Source: Bugulina stolonifera (taxonomy: Eukaryota > Bryozoa > Gymnolaemata > Cheilostomatida > Bugulidae). From it: 64,000 nucleotides of DNA. This document shows positions 14,401-25,800 of this stretch, in pieces. The translations under genes and the position numbers were made by a program. The DNA lies in contig OW285187.1 in assembly GCA_935421135.1 (NCBI GenBank), positions 31,622,818-31,686,817 of the forward strand. The letters are read 5' to 3'. Under the pieces are notes generated by a model, which was not told where the DNA came from, ran no database searches, and worked only from the letters and a program-made list of their open reading frames with translations. The first letter of the stretch is position 1; every line of letters starts with the position of its first letter.

Positions 14401-17400
14401 GACTATGAACAATAGTCTACTGACAGGAGAACTAAACTATGAGTACATCACTTGTTCCTGCTGGGTTTCTTGTAATTTGATTAAAAGTAAAAATTCAACC
14501 AGTGTGTGTATTATACACAATAATAGTACAGGCCTGCATTTGGAGCATAGTTCAGCAAATAGAACACAGCAACCAGGATATGGAGTCAATGAAGAAGTAA
14601 ATCTCTCATCTCTATAGTAATATAATTGATCTGATGCATTTTAAAAAAGGAGCAGTTTCTACCATCTAGTAGGGTGTGAATGTGAAGAAACACTAAGATA
14701 AAGCCGCTACAGCTGCTACATGTCTATACCACACGGATTATAAGATAATAAACCTGGGACTGAAAACAATTCCTGAAATACATGGTCACAATAACGCTCT
14801 GTCACTCTGTCAAGGGATCTACATAGCTCAACTTACTCTAATAATCTGCCAGAGAAGACCAAGGACCAGGTGAGGTTTGCCTTCCATCAGATCCCCTGCG
14901 CCAATGTTCACAATGCTACAGCCAATAGCTCTGGCGGAATTGATAGCCAAGAGCAGATTCTCTGTTTTCCTGTAGACACCCAGCTTAGTTTTGTTTATGG
15001 CCCTCTCGTCCACTGTCTCGGGAACTGACCAATTGACCATCTTACTGTAAGTATTTAGAGGTGATTATTAACACCATAAACAGGAGAGTGGCATCTATTG
15101 AGCACAACCTAAGCTTGGTTGAGTCACTAACATAGCATATGTTATTCAGGTACATACTCAGTATGCAGGCCTAAACCATGGTGATTGGCAAAGGTACACT
15201 AGAATCCAAGCAAACCAAGTAAACAGTTACATATTGGTAGAGCAATTGGCAGCCATTATCAACTATAAAGTATTGAGTAGACACTGATAACACGGACTTA
15301 AGTGCCAAGCCTATTATGCTATGGCATATCATAAGGCAGGGTATGCATATACTATGTACATATAAATATGTATACATATCAACCTTTGAATTACTATTCT
15401 CTCTATTATACTCTATTCATGGTGACTAAACTATCACAATAAGGAAAATTTAAAGTAAGCTATCTGCTGATTAAATTATTCAAATAAACAGAATAATATG
15501 CTCCTCCAGCCCCCCCCCCCCCCCCCCCCCCCCCCCCCGTGTAATAATACTCGGCACAGAAAGAAATCAGTGTTAATGTAACAACTATCTTACCACAGGA
15601 TAATACCATCTTGCGTCTTCTGGTACAGATCTCCTGTGGCTGGGTTTAGAGGAAGGTATTTAGCGCAGTCTGGATCAGGGCCCAAGCATCTTCAAACAAC
15701 AAAATGTAACTTTGAATGAAGGACAATAGGATACCTTTTCACTTATTATCACACAACAACTGCAGTCAGTCATGGTGCATATACTATGGTGTTCACTGTG
15801 CATTGTATGCTAATCAGGCCACTAAGCACACACAATTGTTATAGTACTAGTCTCATAAACTCAAGATTTAGTGCATACATAGCATTTGGTTTCAATCAGC
15901 ATGCAAACACTATAAAAATAGCATAACAAGGTGACAGTTGACATTGAGCACAAGACAGTGCATGTTCATGTTCATGCGTGTTTACTAGGTGTTTAGCACA
16001 ACAAACTACACACTTGTTGATCCAGTCAGCAAATCCACTCAGTTCGTTGTCCTTGACAGAATGCATGGTGCCCTCACTCGATGCATCATGTGTTCCAGCA
16101 ATGTGTTTAACTCCAACGCTTTCCTTAACCTGCTTCTTAAACTTCCTACCGAGGTTACGTACCTCTTCCAGCTGTGCAAACATCTGTAGGAGAAATAATG
16201 TGTATTTCATCCATCAAACTCCATTGCAAAACTTAATAAGCAACTTATTTTATTTACATGTATTTGGTGCATTATGATCATGATTATTATAAATACAAGC
16301 ACTTCGTGCTTGGTCTGCGACGCAAGTCTCACTACATTAGTTGCTCGCTTCGCTCGCGTGTAATGATGGCTTGTGTTCATGTGCTGTGGTCATGCATGTG
16401 CATGACCTCTGGTGGCGCAGGCATGTTGCAGTGATTCCATAAGGAGTTGCGCTCCCTTGCATTAAGAAGACAACTCCAAATCCATAGCCCGAGTTCCAAC
16501 ACCAAAGAGTCGGGTGGGGTGGGTTGGGCACCCACCCCGCCCTTGGTCAGGGTTGAAGGCCCAAGGCTATGGCCCCGCCCCGGCAGCGATGCCTGGGGAC
16601 CCGGTCCCAAAGTCCTAGCGCCACCCGGAACCAAGATCCTCACCGGCAGCATTGTAACATATATAAATCAAGTCTCTAAGAGGATCTTCGCTGCCGGCAT
16701 AGCCTGAGTTCTAACACTTTTCCGGCGGGTGGGGTGGGTCGAGCACCCACCCCACCCTAGGTCGGATCCGAGGGCCTAAGGCTAGGGACCCACCCCGGCA
16801 GCGATGTAGGGGAACCCGGTCCCAAGGTCCTAGCGCCACCCGGAGCCGAGATCCTGACCGGCAGCATTGCAACATATATGAATCGTCCCAATTTTCGACC
16901 CCAAATCTGATTGGAGGATGGCAGACCGCAGACCGTAAACCGTAGACCGTAAACCGTAGACCGTTTCGTCTTTAGTTATATGATAAATGATGAATCATTG
17001 TTTAATATTCATACCAGACTTCCTCCTTGGAACAACATCTTATTTATCAATATGCTAAAAGAGGAAGTAAAGCTACTGATGGAATAAATCAATTTTGATT
17101 GGTCCAATCATTAAGTCTTAGTGTAACTAGCCAACTTACTGCTTTGAATTCTTCTATGTCCACTTTCCCATCTTTAATATTTGTATCAAATTCTTTAACC
17201 AGGTCTCGAATCTGGTAGTTTGGTAGTTTATGACCAACAACCTCCAAGGCATTTCCAATTTCCTCAACTGAGATGAACCCATTTCCATCCGCATCAAGCT
17301 AAAATTGGTAAATCCAGTTATTCAGAACAATATCTATATTAATAGGTGTAGTCATCTCAAAGTAATGTACCAGCTATCAGTAAGCTAACGACTACAATAA

Positions 17401-19263
17401 TTATGCCAATTGGTGACATGAGAAGTGTTGTACGAGAGGCCCTGTGTTTGACAATGACAGAAAGAAGTTACTAGCCAATCCTGAAGCAGGCGTATATTTA
17501 CAATTTGGTTAATGTATTAATATTGCATGTAATATTAACTGATCAATCAGATTACATGTATACACATCTGTCTTTGAATTGGTGAGCAATTTTTCTGACG
17601 GTTATTAGTGGAAGTGAATCGCTTCTCAAATGATGGTCGTAACTGGCGTAACATTTTGGACATCAGAATTAAGAAACCCTTATTTACCAAATGAAACAGA
17701 CGATGTCACAAACTACAACATGGTAGTGGGTGACAGCTAGAATGTGACTATACAAAATTGAAAGTACAGAAAAAAGATGAAAGGAAGATCAGATAGTAAT
17801 ATTAAATTCAGCAATTCAGTAGATGCACCAATGATTATTTTTATGACTGTCCTAGAAATTTTGTTAATGCTATAAAATTTGCTCATTTCCCTCCAATCAT
17901 GGCAAGTTTAGTAGCAGAAGACTGTCGTTAAATAGATTTCCCCCGAGATTCTAATAGAGTTAGGAACCCCTTTGGTTTTTACCCTTGTTTCCAATATGTG
18001 AAAAATAATTATTAAAAATAATTCCTCCCGGCCTTCCAAATTTACGTGCTTGCATGTGATATGATAAATTTCATTTGGGTTGAATAACCTAACATCTGTA
18101 TTTATTATAAATGCATGCACTTCTTGAGCTTATATTGTAACAAATTTAAGAAATGTATTGCATAGCCAGGGATACTAAATCATCTAAATAAAGGTTTACC
18201 TACCAAACCTTACCTAAAGTTGAGAATTGATTAGAGTCACTCACTTCACTATCACCTAACTGATTTTTCAGCAATTTAAATTTTACCTTCCACTCTGATT
18301 GTGTGATACTAGTCTTACTCAAGTTCCTAGTAGCCAAGTTCCTCCCTTTTACTCCTTGCTGCTGCTGCTACTATGTAGGGCCTATATTCATACTATTGCC
18401 AAGGACCAAGGACATAAAACAGACCAACTATGGTTGCATCGTCTGCTCACAATCCCTGGTTATTGTTTGGGTGTTAATTGTTTGCATAAAAATCATATAT
18501 AAAAAGCATCAAATTATACGTTTTGATTTTGGTGCTATTGTATTAAGTGACTTTCACTTTTTAAATGTTTTCTTCAATGTAAACAACTCATCTTGAGGTT
18601 TATGAGATTTGATAACATTTTCACCTAAGGTGAAAAAAATCAGGATAACTGGAAAACTAGCAGCAGTAGGGACTTACGCAAAAACCAGAGATGTGTGGCG
18701 AAAACCTGGACACTTGGGAAGTATGTGAATATTTTGTCTGTAGTGAAACTCAAACTAACATTTCTGCTACTTTTACTTAACTTGACTTTAACTTTTGAAT
18801 TACTCTTCTTTACATTACATTTGAGTTAATAAAAACGTATGAATTAGTATAGTTATACTAATACTATAACTTAACTAGGCCAATACTACAAATTAGTACA
18901 GAGATCTATCACTCACTGACACTGAATCAATTCGAATTCGATTAAAAATTATTTTTAAAATCTAAATATATTTTCTTTGAATATCAATATCAAATAAAAC
19001 AATAAATGAATAATATTTTAATTTTATATAATTATAACTAATAATATACTTATTTATAATAATTACAAGATATATCAAATAATAATTACTAATTATAATA
19101 ATAATATAAATATCTAATATGAGTAAATATTAATATTATTATATATTTATTATATAACTAATTAAAAGTAACAGTACAGTGAAAGTCAACCTACCGTGTT
19201 GAACTGCTCGACAAGTTCATCGAGCTTGTCATCTGCAAGCATTAGAGATGGTGGTCGAGACAT
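11419..19263 (-). CDS. Plastin/fimbrin, actin-bundling protein (complete, 11 exons, 620 aa)
   Basis: Cross-links actin filaments in the cytoplasm. Exons: 19263-19195, 17298-17140, 16183-16014, 15689-15594, 15044-14837, 14216-13956, 13489-13282, 12892-12732, 12566-12449, 12158-11905, 11577-11419. All phases agree and the coding total is 1863 nt. Start ATG is at 19263 and stop TAA at 11419. An N-terminal EF-hand pair (loop [12 protein letters not shown], residues 25-36; second loop from D61) is followed by four calponin-homology domains in two actin-binding modules. Diagnostic segments are [56 protein letters not shown] and [18 protein letters not shown]. The length is close to the 625-630 aa usual for animal plastins. 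One oddity: the second EF loop appears one residue too long. The gene is transcribed in the same direction as AATF, whose stop lies about 630 bp upstream. Confidence 0.96.
15511..15538. repeat. Poly-C homopolymer
   Basis: An uninterrupted run of roughly 28 C in the plastin intron between exons 4 and 5. The length is likely unstable or unreliable in assembly. On the transcribed minus strand it is poly-G, close upstream of the exon 4 acceptor. Confidence 0.9.
16481..16884. repeat. GC-rich dimeric repeat in plastin intron 2
   Basis: Two direct copies of about 190 bp (16481-16672 and 16697-16884) share GAGTTC..AACAC, CGGGTGGGGTGGGT, a CACCCACCCC block, CCCCGGCAGCGATG, AACCCGGTCCCAA, CCTAGCGCCACCCGGA, and end in CCGGCAGCATTG-AACATATAT. 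It is far more GC-rich than its surroundings. The inverted GGGTGGGGTGGGT/CACCCACCCC blocks could form a stem. Family unknown. Confidence 0.75.
16920..16967. repeat. Short tandem repeat (AGACCGTAAACCGT)n
   Basis: GCAGACCGCAGACCGTAAACCGTAGACCGTAAACCGTAGACCGTTT is a heptamer-based microsatellite alternating AGACCGT and AAACCGT. It follows the GC-rich dimer directly and is probably the tail of that repeat. Confidence 0.8.
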
Positions 19264-19560
19264 GGTTATTGTTAAAATAAAGGCTTATGGTTGCACCGGG
19301 CAGAAGTTAGTTACAGAAGTCTGGTGGGTACTCCCTTGGTAAACAATATGCGCAGCTCTGAATTTATTACGTTTCTTCCCGAGGGAACTTTTCATTCGGC
19401 ACCACGCCGACTGATGCCACGTGATTACGTGACCACAAACTGCCTTTCTATTGGCTGGGAACAAGGAAGAAACTAGACAGTAACCCTTATTTGGAAGTTG
19501 TTGCTCCGCCTCCTATGACTCTCAACTTGTTTGTAAACATTAGTGCACGTGGTCAACCAG
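19264..19560 (-). promoter_or_regulatory. Putative plastin promoter with E-box and CCAAT box
   Basis: Immediately upstream of the plastin ATG. On the minus strand a CCAAT element (plus ATTGG near 19450) is followed by GTCACGTAATCACGTGGC, which includes a full CACGTG E-box at 19418-19423, about 155 bp before the start codon. The stretch is richer in CpG than the flanking AT-rich DNA. Function is inferred from motifs and position only. Confidence 0.45.
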
Positions 19561-19896
19561 CTTAGCTACCAGAAATATCATGCATCATGTTATTTGTGAT
19601 TTGTGATAATTATAATATATTATAGCTCATTGCTCCTGAAATCTGCAACAGATAAGTTGCAAAACTTTCACAACATAGACCAGCCGAAACCCTCTGAGCA
19701 GTTTATACTTAACATGCCTTGTTTTATTTTCATATACCCAGTATAAACTTAGAAATATAAAAGGATAATACCAATATTATAATTGTTTATGTAATTTGCT
19801 TGCAACAATTCATAATCATTTCCCGGAAAATTATATGCAATTTCCATTTGTTTGTAGATTACATCATCGAGTTCAAACAACATTTCTCTTAACAAA
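19561..19896. other. AATF 3' UTR and spacer
   Basis: On the minus strand, downstream of the AATF stop at 19897, an AATAAA polyadenylation signal occurs at 19728-19723, about 170 nt after the stop. The rest is short spacer before the plastin promoter. Nothing else is seen. Confidence 0.55.
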
Positions 19897-22800
19897 TCAT
19901 CTAAGGATAACGACATCGCTAGGCTCCACTGCTTCTACAACTTTATATTCTGGTTTCTTGCCAAACAGAGAAGCAAACAGCTCATCCCTACAAAAAACAA
20001 CATGATAACAGTTAGTTAGTTCAGTTAGTAGAACAGGGCTTTTGATTTCATGAGCATCAAAAGATCACTCTATCTGAGTTATGCCTATGGGACTACAGAT
20101 AGTTGGGAACCAGTAATCAATATGATACCCAGTGCTGCAAGATGATGCGAGTCAGAACACTAGGAATAGTAAAAAAGTTGGCTCTGAAACACAAAATATG
20201 GACGCATCAGATTGGTTATTACTACAGTGCCTTATGGTGATAATAACCAGCAACAAGATAATCATGTGTCAGATTAATGAGTAAATAAGGATGCATGATA
20301 TCATTATCACTGTGTTTATCTGTCTGTAGTAATAGTAAGCAACTGAGGGCCCATTACCATTTCATTACTAAACATTATACTCATATTACTAACAACTATA
20401 CAATAAATTGATGAATAATGTATGACTAATAGCTACTGTTACTATTATACTAGTATTACTATCATGACTAGTATGACTCACTTTCTATCGTCATCCCATT
20501 CTAGAGAAGTTATTATTGGGGCCATGAAATTCACCAGCTTTGGCATCACGTTATACCTACAAGACAGATAGATATGCATACACAGGTCAGACAACCAAAA
20601 TATTTTCATCCCATTCTAGAGAAGTTATTATTGGGGCCATGAAATTCACCAGCTTTGGCATCACGTTATACCTACAAGACAGATAGATATGCATACACAG
20701 GTCAGACAACCAAAATATTTTCAGATAATTTAAAGCCGTATTATTCGACCATCAGTCTATGAAATGAGAAACATTCCACAACATACTGTAATCTAGTTAG
20801 ATACCCTGTGCCCTCCAGAGTGTCCTCAGATGACAGGACACTCTGTGTTAGGCTACTGAGTGTGTCACCATCCTATTGAATAGAGATTGTAGATAATATC
20901 AGCACACCAAAGGCAGCTGTCTACCACTACTACAGTTACTACTGGATAATTATAGCAGCGTATGCTATTAGTGAACATGTATATGAATAGGGTGAATGAT
21001 AAGGGAGGGAGGATATGGCTGTATAACAGGAAGTACAATGTACATTACACAATATCTCATATCCTACTAGTCCTATGACCCTATTCAACTTTACCCTGCA
21101 GTATAGAGTATTGCAGAGTACTGACAGACATATATTAGTTCACACTTTTACAATATAGTGCTGGAGGCAGTACCACATCTACCTAATCACTCCTACAGGT
21201 TGACAACAAGTACTAGGTCTACATGTGCATTTCCAGACACTTTAACGGGTAAAAATAGTTTAAAATAGTAAGTGTGGAATTAAAAAGAAGAAAGCAGAAT
21301 TATACATCCACTCTTTTAGTTCCACTGCAAGTCCTGGCATCTTGCTTGGTGGGAAGAAACCACCCTTAGCCATTCCGCACACCCAGGTTTCTCAGTACAC
21401 ACAGAAAAAAAAGGATTTTGGGTCAGAAATCTATACCAAATGGTTCTGTGCCTGGGGTTGCGAAGACCCAATATACCTATATTAGGCCTAGATATTTTCA
21501 TATTGTACAACAAACACTGAGCACATACATTGCATAATAACGTACACTTCTCCGTACACTTCTCTGTAAGCAGAGTGTACTAGTTGATCTTAGTCATAAC
21601 AGGAAGTTATCCATTTAAACCCTTGGCTAAGTAAGTATAAGATTGTTATGCAAGCTACTCTGACAATAGGCTATTGAGACTGGTAAGGGACTAATGATAT
21701 GTAAGCTCATACAGGCACAGACCATGGGTGTGTCAACCAATGACACAGCAACTGGTAGTCAATAAGTTCAAATAATTGTATGACTTGTCCAATACCTTAG
21801 TTTACGTCCTTTGCTAGCCCGAGTGTCAATGGTTCTCTTTATCTGCTTTCTAAGTGCTTGAAATTCGAGCCACTGCCTGCAATTAAACTGTTCTGTAAGG
21901 AAGAAATATTGGTCATAAGGCTATCCAATGGAGCAGTGAGCACATTATAGTGGGCTATGTCAATAATGATAAGAACAAATCAGTTAGACCATCCAAGTCC
22001 CACGTAAATCTTGATAAGGAAACTTGAGGTAATCTATATGCTGATTACTTCCTTCCACACAGTGCTACTCATACACCACTAACTAATAAATAATCAGACC
22101 TTAGACTGAACTACCTATAGTAACAGTAGTACACCTTCAGTTACCTACTGCACTGGCTGCCAATCCAGTATATAGACAGTGTAACAACAATGATATAGAG
22201 AATATTCTACCTTCAATGAGTCTAATTACAGCAATTATCATGACTTGGTTGATGATTATGAGGAGGAGAGTGTTACATAACACAGCACTTGTGTCTCAAG
22301 TAGTATCCCAGTGTACTGATTACAACAAGAGAAGATTACTCCTAATAGAGATAAACAGTGCTGAGACTTGGGACTTGAGATGACTACAGTCACTACATTA
22401 TTTTGTATTCGCTGCATAAGCACAAAAGTATGTCTAATATCTTTACAGTATGACTAGGTAAATTCTCAAGTTAGCTAGGAATACAGCCCTAAACACAACT
22501 TCATATTCAACAATCTCCGAGCCCAATGCTCTCCAAGTTTTACTACACTCCAATCTAATATACTTCATTGTAAAACATCTATCGCTACTGGAGATCAGCC
22601 CAATTAAGGGGAGACAAAGACAAACCAAAAACTGAAATCAGATCTCCAAAATTTCACAATGGTTCAAAAGGTACTACAGAGTACTACATCTACATGCATT
22701 TTATACACGGAGAGTATCGCGGGTACCTTGACATTGCGATTGGATCATCACTTCTATTGGTACGCTGCTCTATAAGCTCTCTAAGTAGTTGGTGGTAGAA

Positions 22801-25800
22801 GTCATCATCGTTGAATATCTCAGGGTCTATACTGTGAGACTGGGCTGCTTTTTTCCTATCATTCTCAGTAGTCAAATCCTTATCATCCACCTCAACCTAA
22901 TAACAAAATGTACAAGTAATAAAGTCGGTGAATAGACCTTGTTCACCAGAGTAGGATGTTTAACTGTAGCAGATATACATGTACATATATAAAACTAGCA
23001 TATCCAATATAAACACATCTGAAGAGTGAAAGTTTCCAGAAAATTGGAAATCAGTGCTTGCCAAGATTTGTTTTGTTTAATTTGACACTTGTATGTTCAC
23101 TCTGCATCTTCACTTTGTAGGCTAATAATAGTATTTTAGAGTACTGCATTACTTCATCCCCCTTCTCGAGCTGTTTCTTCTTTTCTACTTGCCCAATCAC
23201 TTTCAGATTGTTTCTCTTCTGTCTTGTACGTAACAGTAGCCGCTCCCTGTCTGATAGAATCTGCAGCAAATATATTATGATATGCCAGTTATGACCAATT
23301 CATAGCTCTTACCACTGAAGTATAACAGACAAATTCAGTAAACTGCTTGTGTTATTTTGATGTATTATATAAATTTGTGCAGGATAAATGCCTGCATACC
23401 AATACATATATGTAACCAGAAGGGTTGATAGACTAGCATAGGAAACTAGACACGTCTAGAATTTGCAGATTATACTAAGGGGACACAACCTACACAGATA
23501 TTTAGAGAGGGGAAGTAGACACTGTTCAAACATAGAAAGCAAACCTTAGACTGTAGATAAAAAGAAATGATACATTTGATTAGTCAACTCCAAACAGATA
23601 GCCGATATACTTGTGTGTTACTCAAAAATCTATGTTAGGATAACTCAAATGGTTGAACTGCTAGCTTAAGGTGTGCTAGCTATAATATACACATGTAGTA
23701 TATTATATAGGCTTAAGGCTGGACCACACGATCGCACTAAAACTGTGAGTTGTGTTCCCACGCACAGATGCACAGGTTTTCAATAGACATCTTATAAGAA
23801 ATTGACCAACACCATGAAAAAAAATTGTACCAAGAACATAGCGCGATCAACCAATCACTGTTGAGTTAAGAGGCATTGTGCATGTCATACGTGAAAACGC
23901 TGAACGCCAGCGTTTTCCGTTCACCCTGTTGGACTTGTGTCAAAATGCAGCTAATTTTACTAAACGTTGCAGTCATGTGGCCCAGCCCTGTCAGTATGCT
24001 ACTAGTATTTTATAATACTAACATATTCAATTTGACTAAGTGTCGTCTGCTGTGAGTGGTCTAGACTCCTACGTTTAGAAGATGCAGCTACACTAAGCCT
24101 TGTTTTATCATCCCATTTCTGTATGACATCATTCCTACTTGTCTGTGCTGTCTTAAAACGTTTGCTAATTCTATCTTCCATGTCTTCCATGCTTCTCTTT
24201 GTACCACTATAAACATAACGTGCATACAAATATTACAATACATATACAGCATACTATGTAAGATAACAATTGATATGACCATTTACCTACCCAGTATAAT
24301 ACACAACATGCACATACCTAATAGGAGGTGGGTATACTATACATACCTCGTAGGAGGTGGGTATACTATACATACTTAGTAGGAGGTGGGTATACTATAC
24401 ATACTTAGGAGGTGGGTATACTATACATACCTAGTAGGAGGTGGGCATACTATACATACCTAGTAGGAGGTGGGTATACTATACATACTTAGGAGGTGGG
24501 TATACTATACATACCTAGTAGGAGGTGGGTATACTATACATACCTAGTAGGAGGTGGGTATACTACACATACCTAGTAGGAGGTGGGTACACTATACATA
24601 CCTAGTAGGAGGTGGGTATACTATACATATCTAGTAGGAGGTGGGTATACTACACATACCTAGTAGGAGGTGGGTATACTATACATACCTCGTAGGAGGT
24701 GGGTATACTATACATACCTAGTAGGAGGTGGGTATACTACACATACCTAGTAGGAGGTGGGTACACTATACATACCTAGTAGGAGGTGGGTATACTATAC
24801 ATATCTAGTAGGAGGTGGGTATACTACACATACCTAGTAGGAGGTGGGTATACTATACATACCTAGTAGGAGGTGGGTATACTACACATACCTAGTAGTA
24901 GGTGGGTATACTGTACATACCTAGTAGGAGGTGGGTATACTGTACATACCTAGTAGGAGGTGGGTATACTGTACATACCTAGTAGGAGGTGGGTATAGTG
25001 TACATACCTAGTAGGAGGTGGTGCCCCTTCTAATACTGACTGTAGTGAATCAAGTTCCTCTGTCAGGTTTAGACACGAGTCACAAGCTGCAAACACAACG
25101 TACATGTACAGCTGATACAAGTATACATGCATTCATATTAAACATAAATTTATAGTACATAATGTACATGAACGTAAATATAATATACATTGTACACTAG
25201 ATCTTTTCACAGGAATATACCGTTTTGACCAATATTGACAAATAGGCAAATATAGGCCTAGGGTAGAGTACCCAAACATTAGTACAGCTTGCAAAGATGG
25301 GTAGAACAGATGAGTGAGTATACAGACTACACTACACAGTCTACAGGACCCTAGACTAGGACCGACCAATCAGGACGCACTCGACTAGTTTCAATTCATT
25401 TCTATTCACATGAAAGAAGACCATTGTCTCTGAACCAACCTAGGAGAGGAAGCACTGGAAACCCCCATAACATGTATTCCATAATATACACATTACACAG
25501 TAGATATGTAATGGATATAACATTATACTGATACAGTTCACGACAATTACCTTGAGTGATCTCATGATGAGGTATTCTCTGCTGGTCCTCCGAGTCGACA
25601 GCCTGAAGCTGCTGCCACATACCTCCCTGTGGTAACTGATTACTTGAGTTTAGTAACTTCTGTAACTCAATCCTAAGTTCTAACAGTGTCTCCCATAGCT
25701 CTGGATGACAAGGAAAGTGATGATTACCATATAATTGAGTTAATGAGTAAATGTAGAATAGATACCCTAACCTTAACCAATGTAAAATACATGTCAGCGG

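Noticed and set aside
24316..25018. CRISPR-like regular repeats
   Set aside because: Units are directly adjacent with no unique spacers and match an exon-intron border; this is a minisatellite in a eukaryotic gene.
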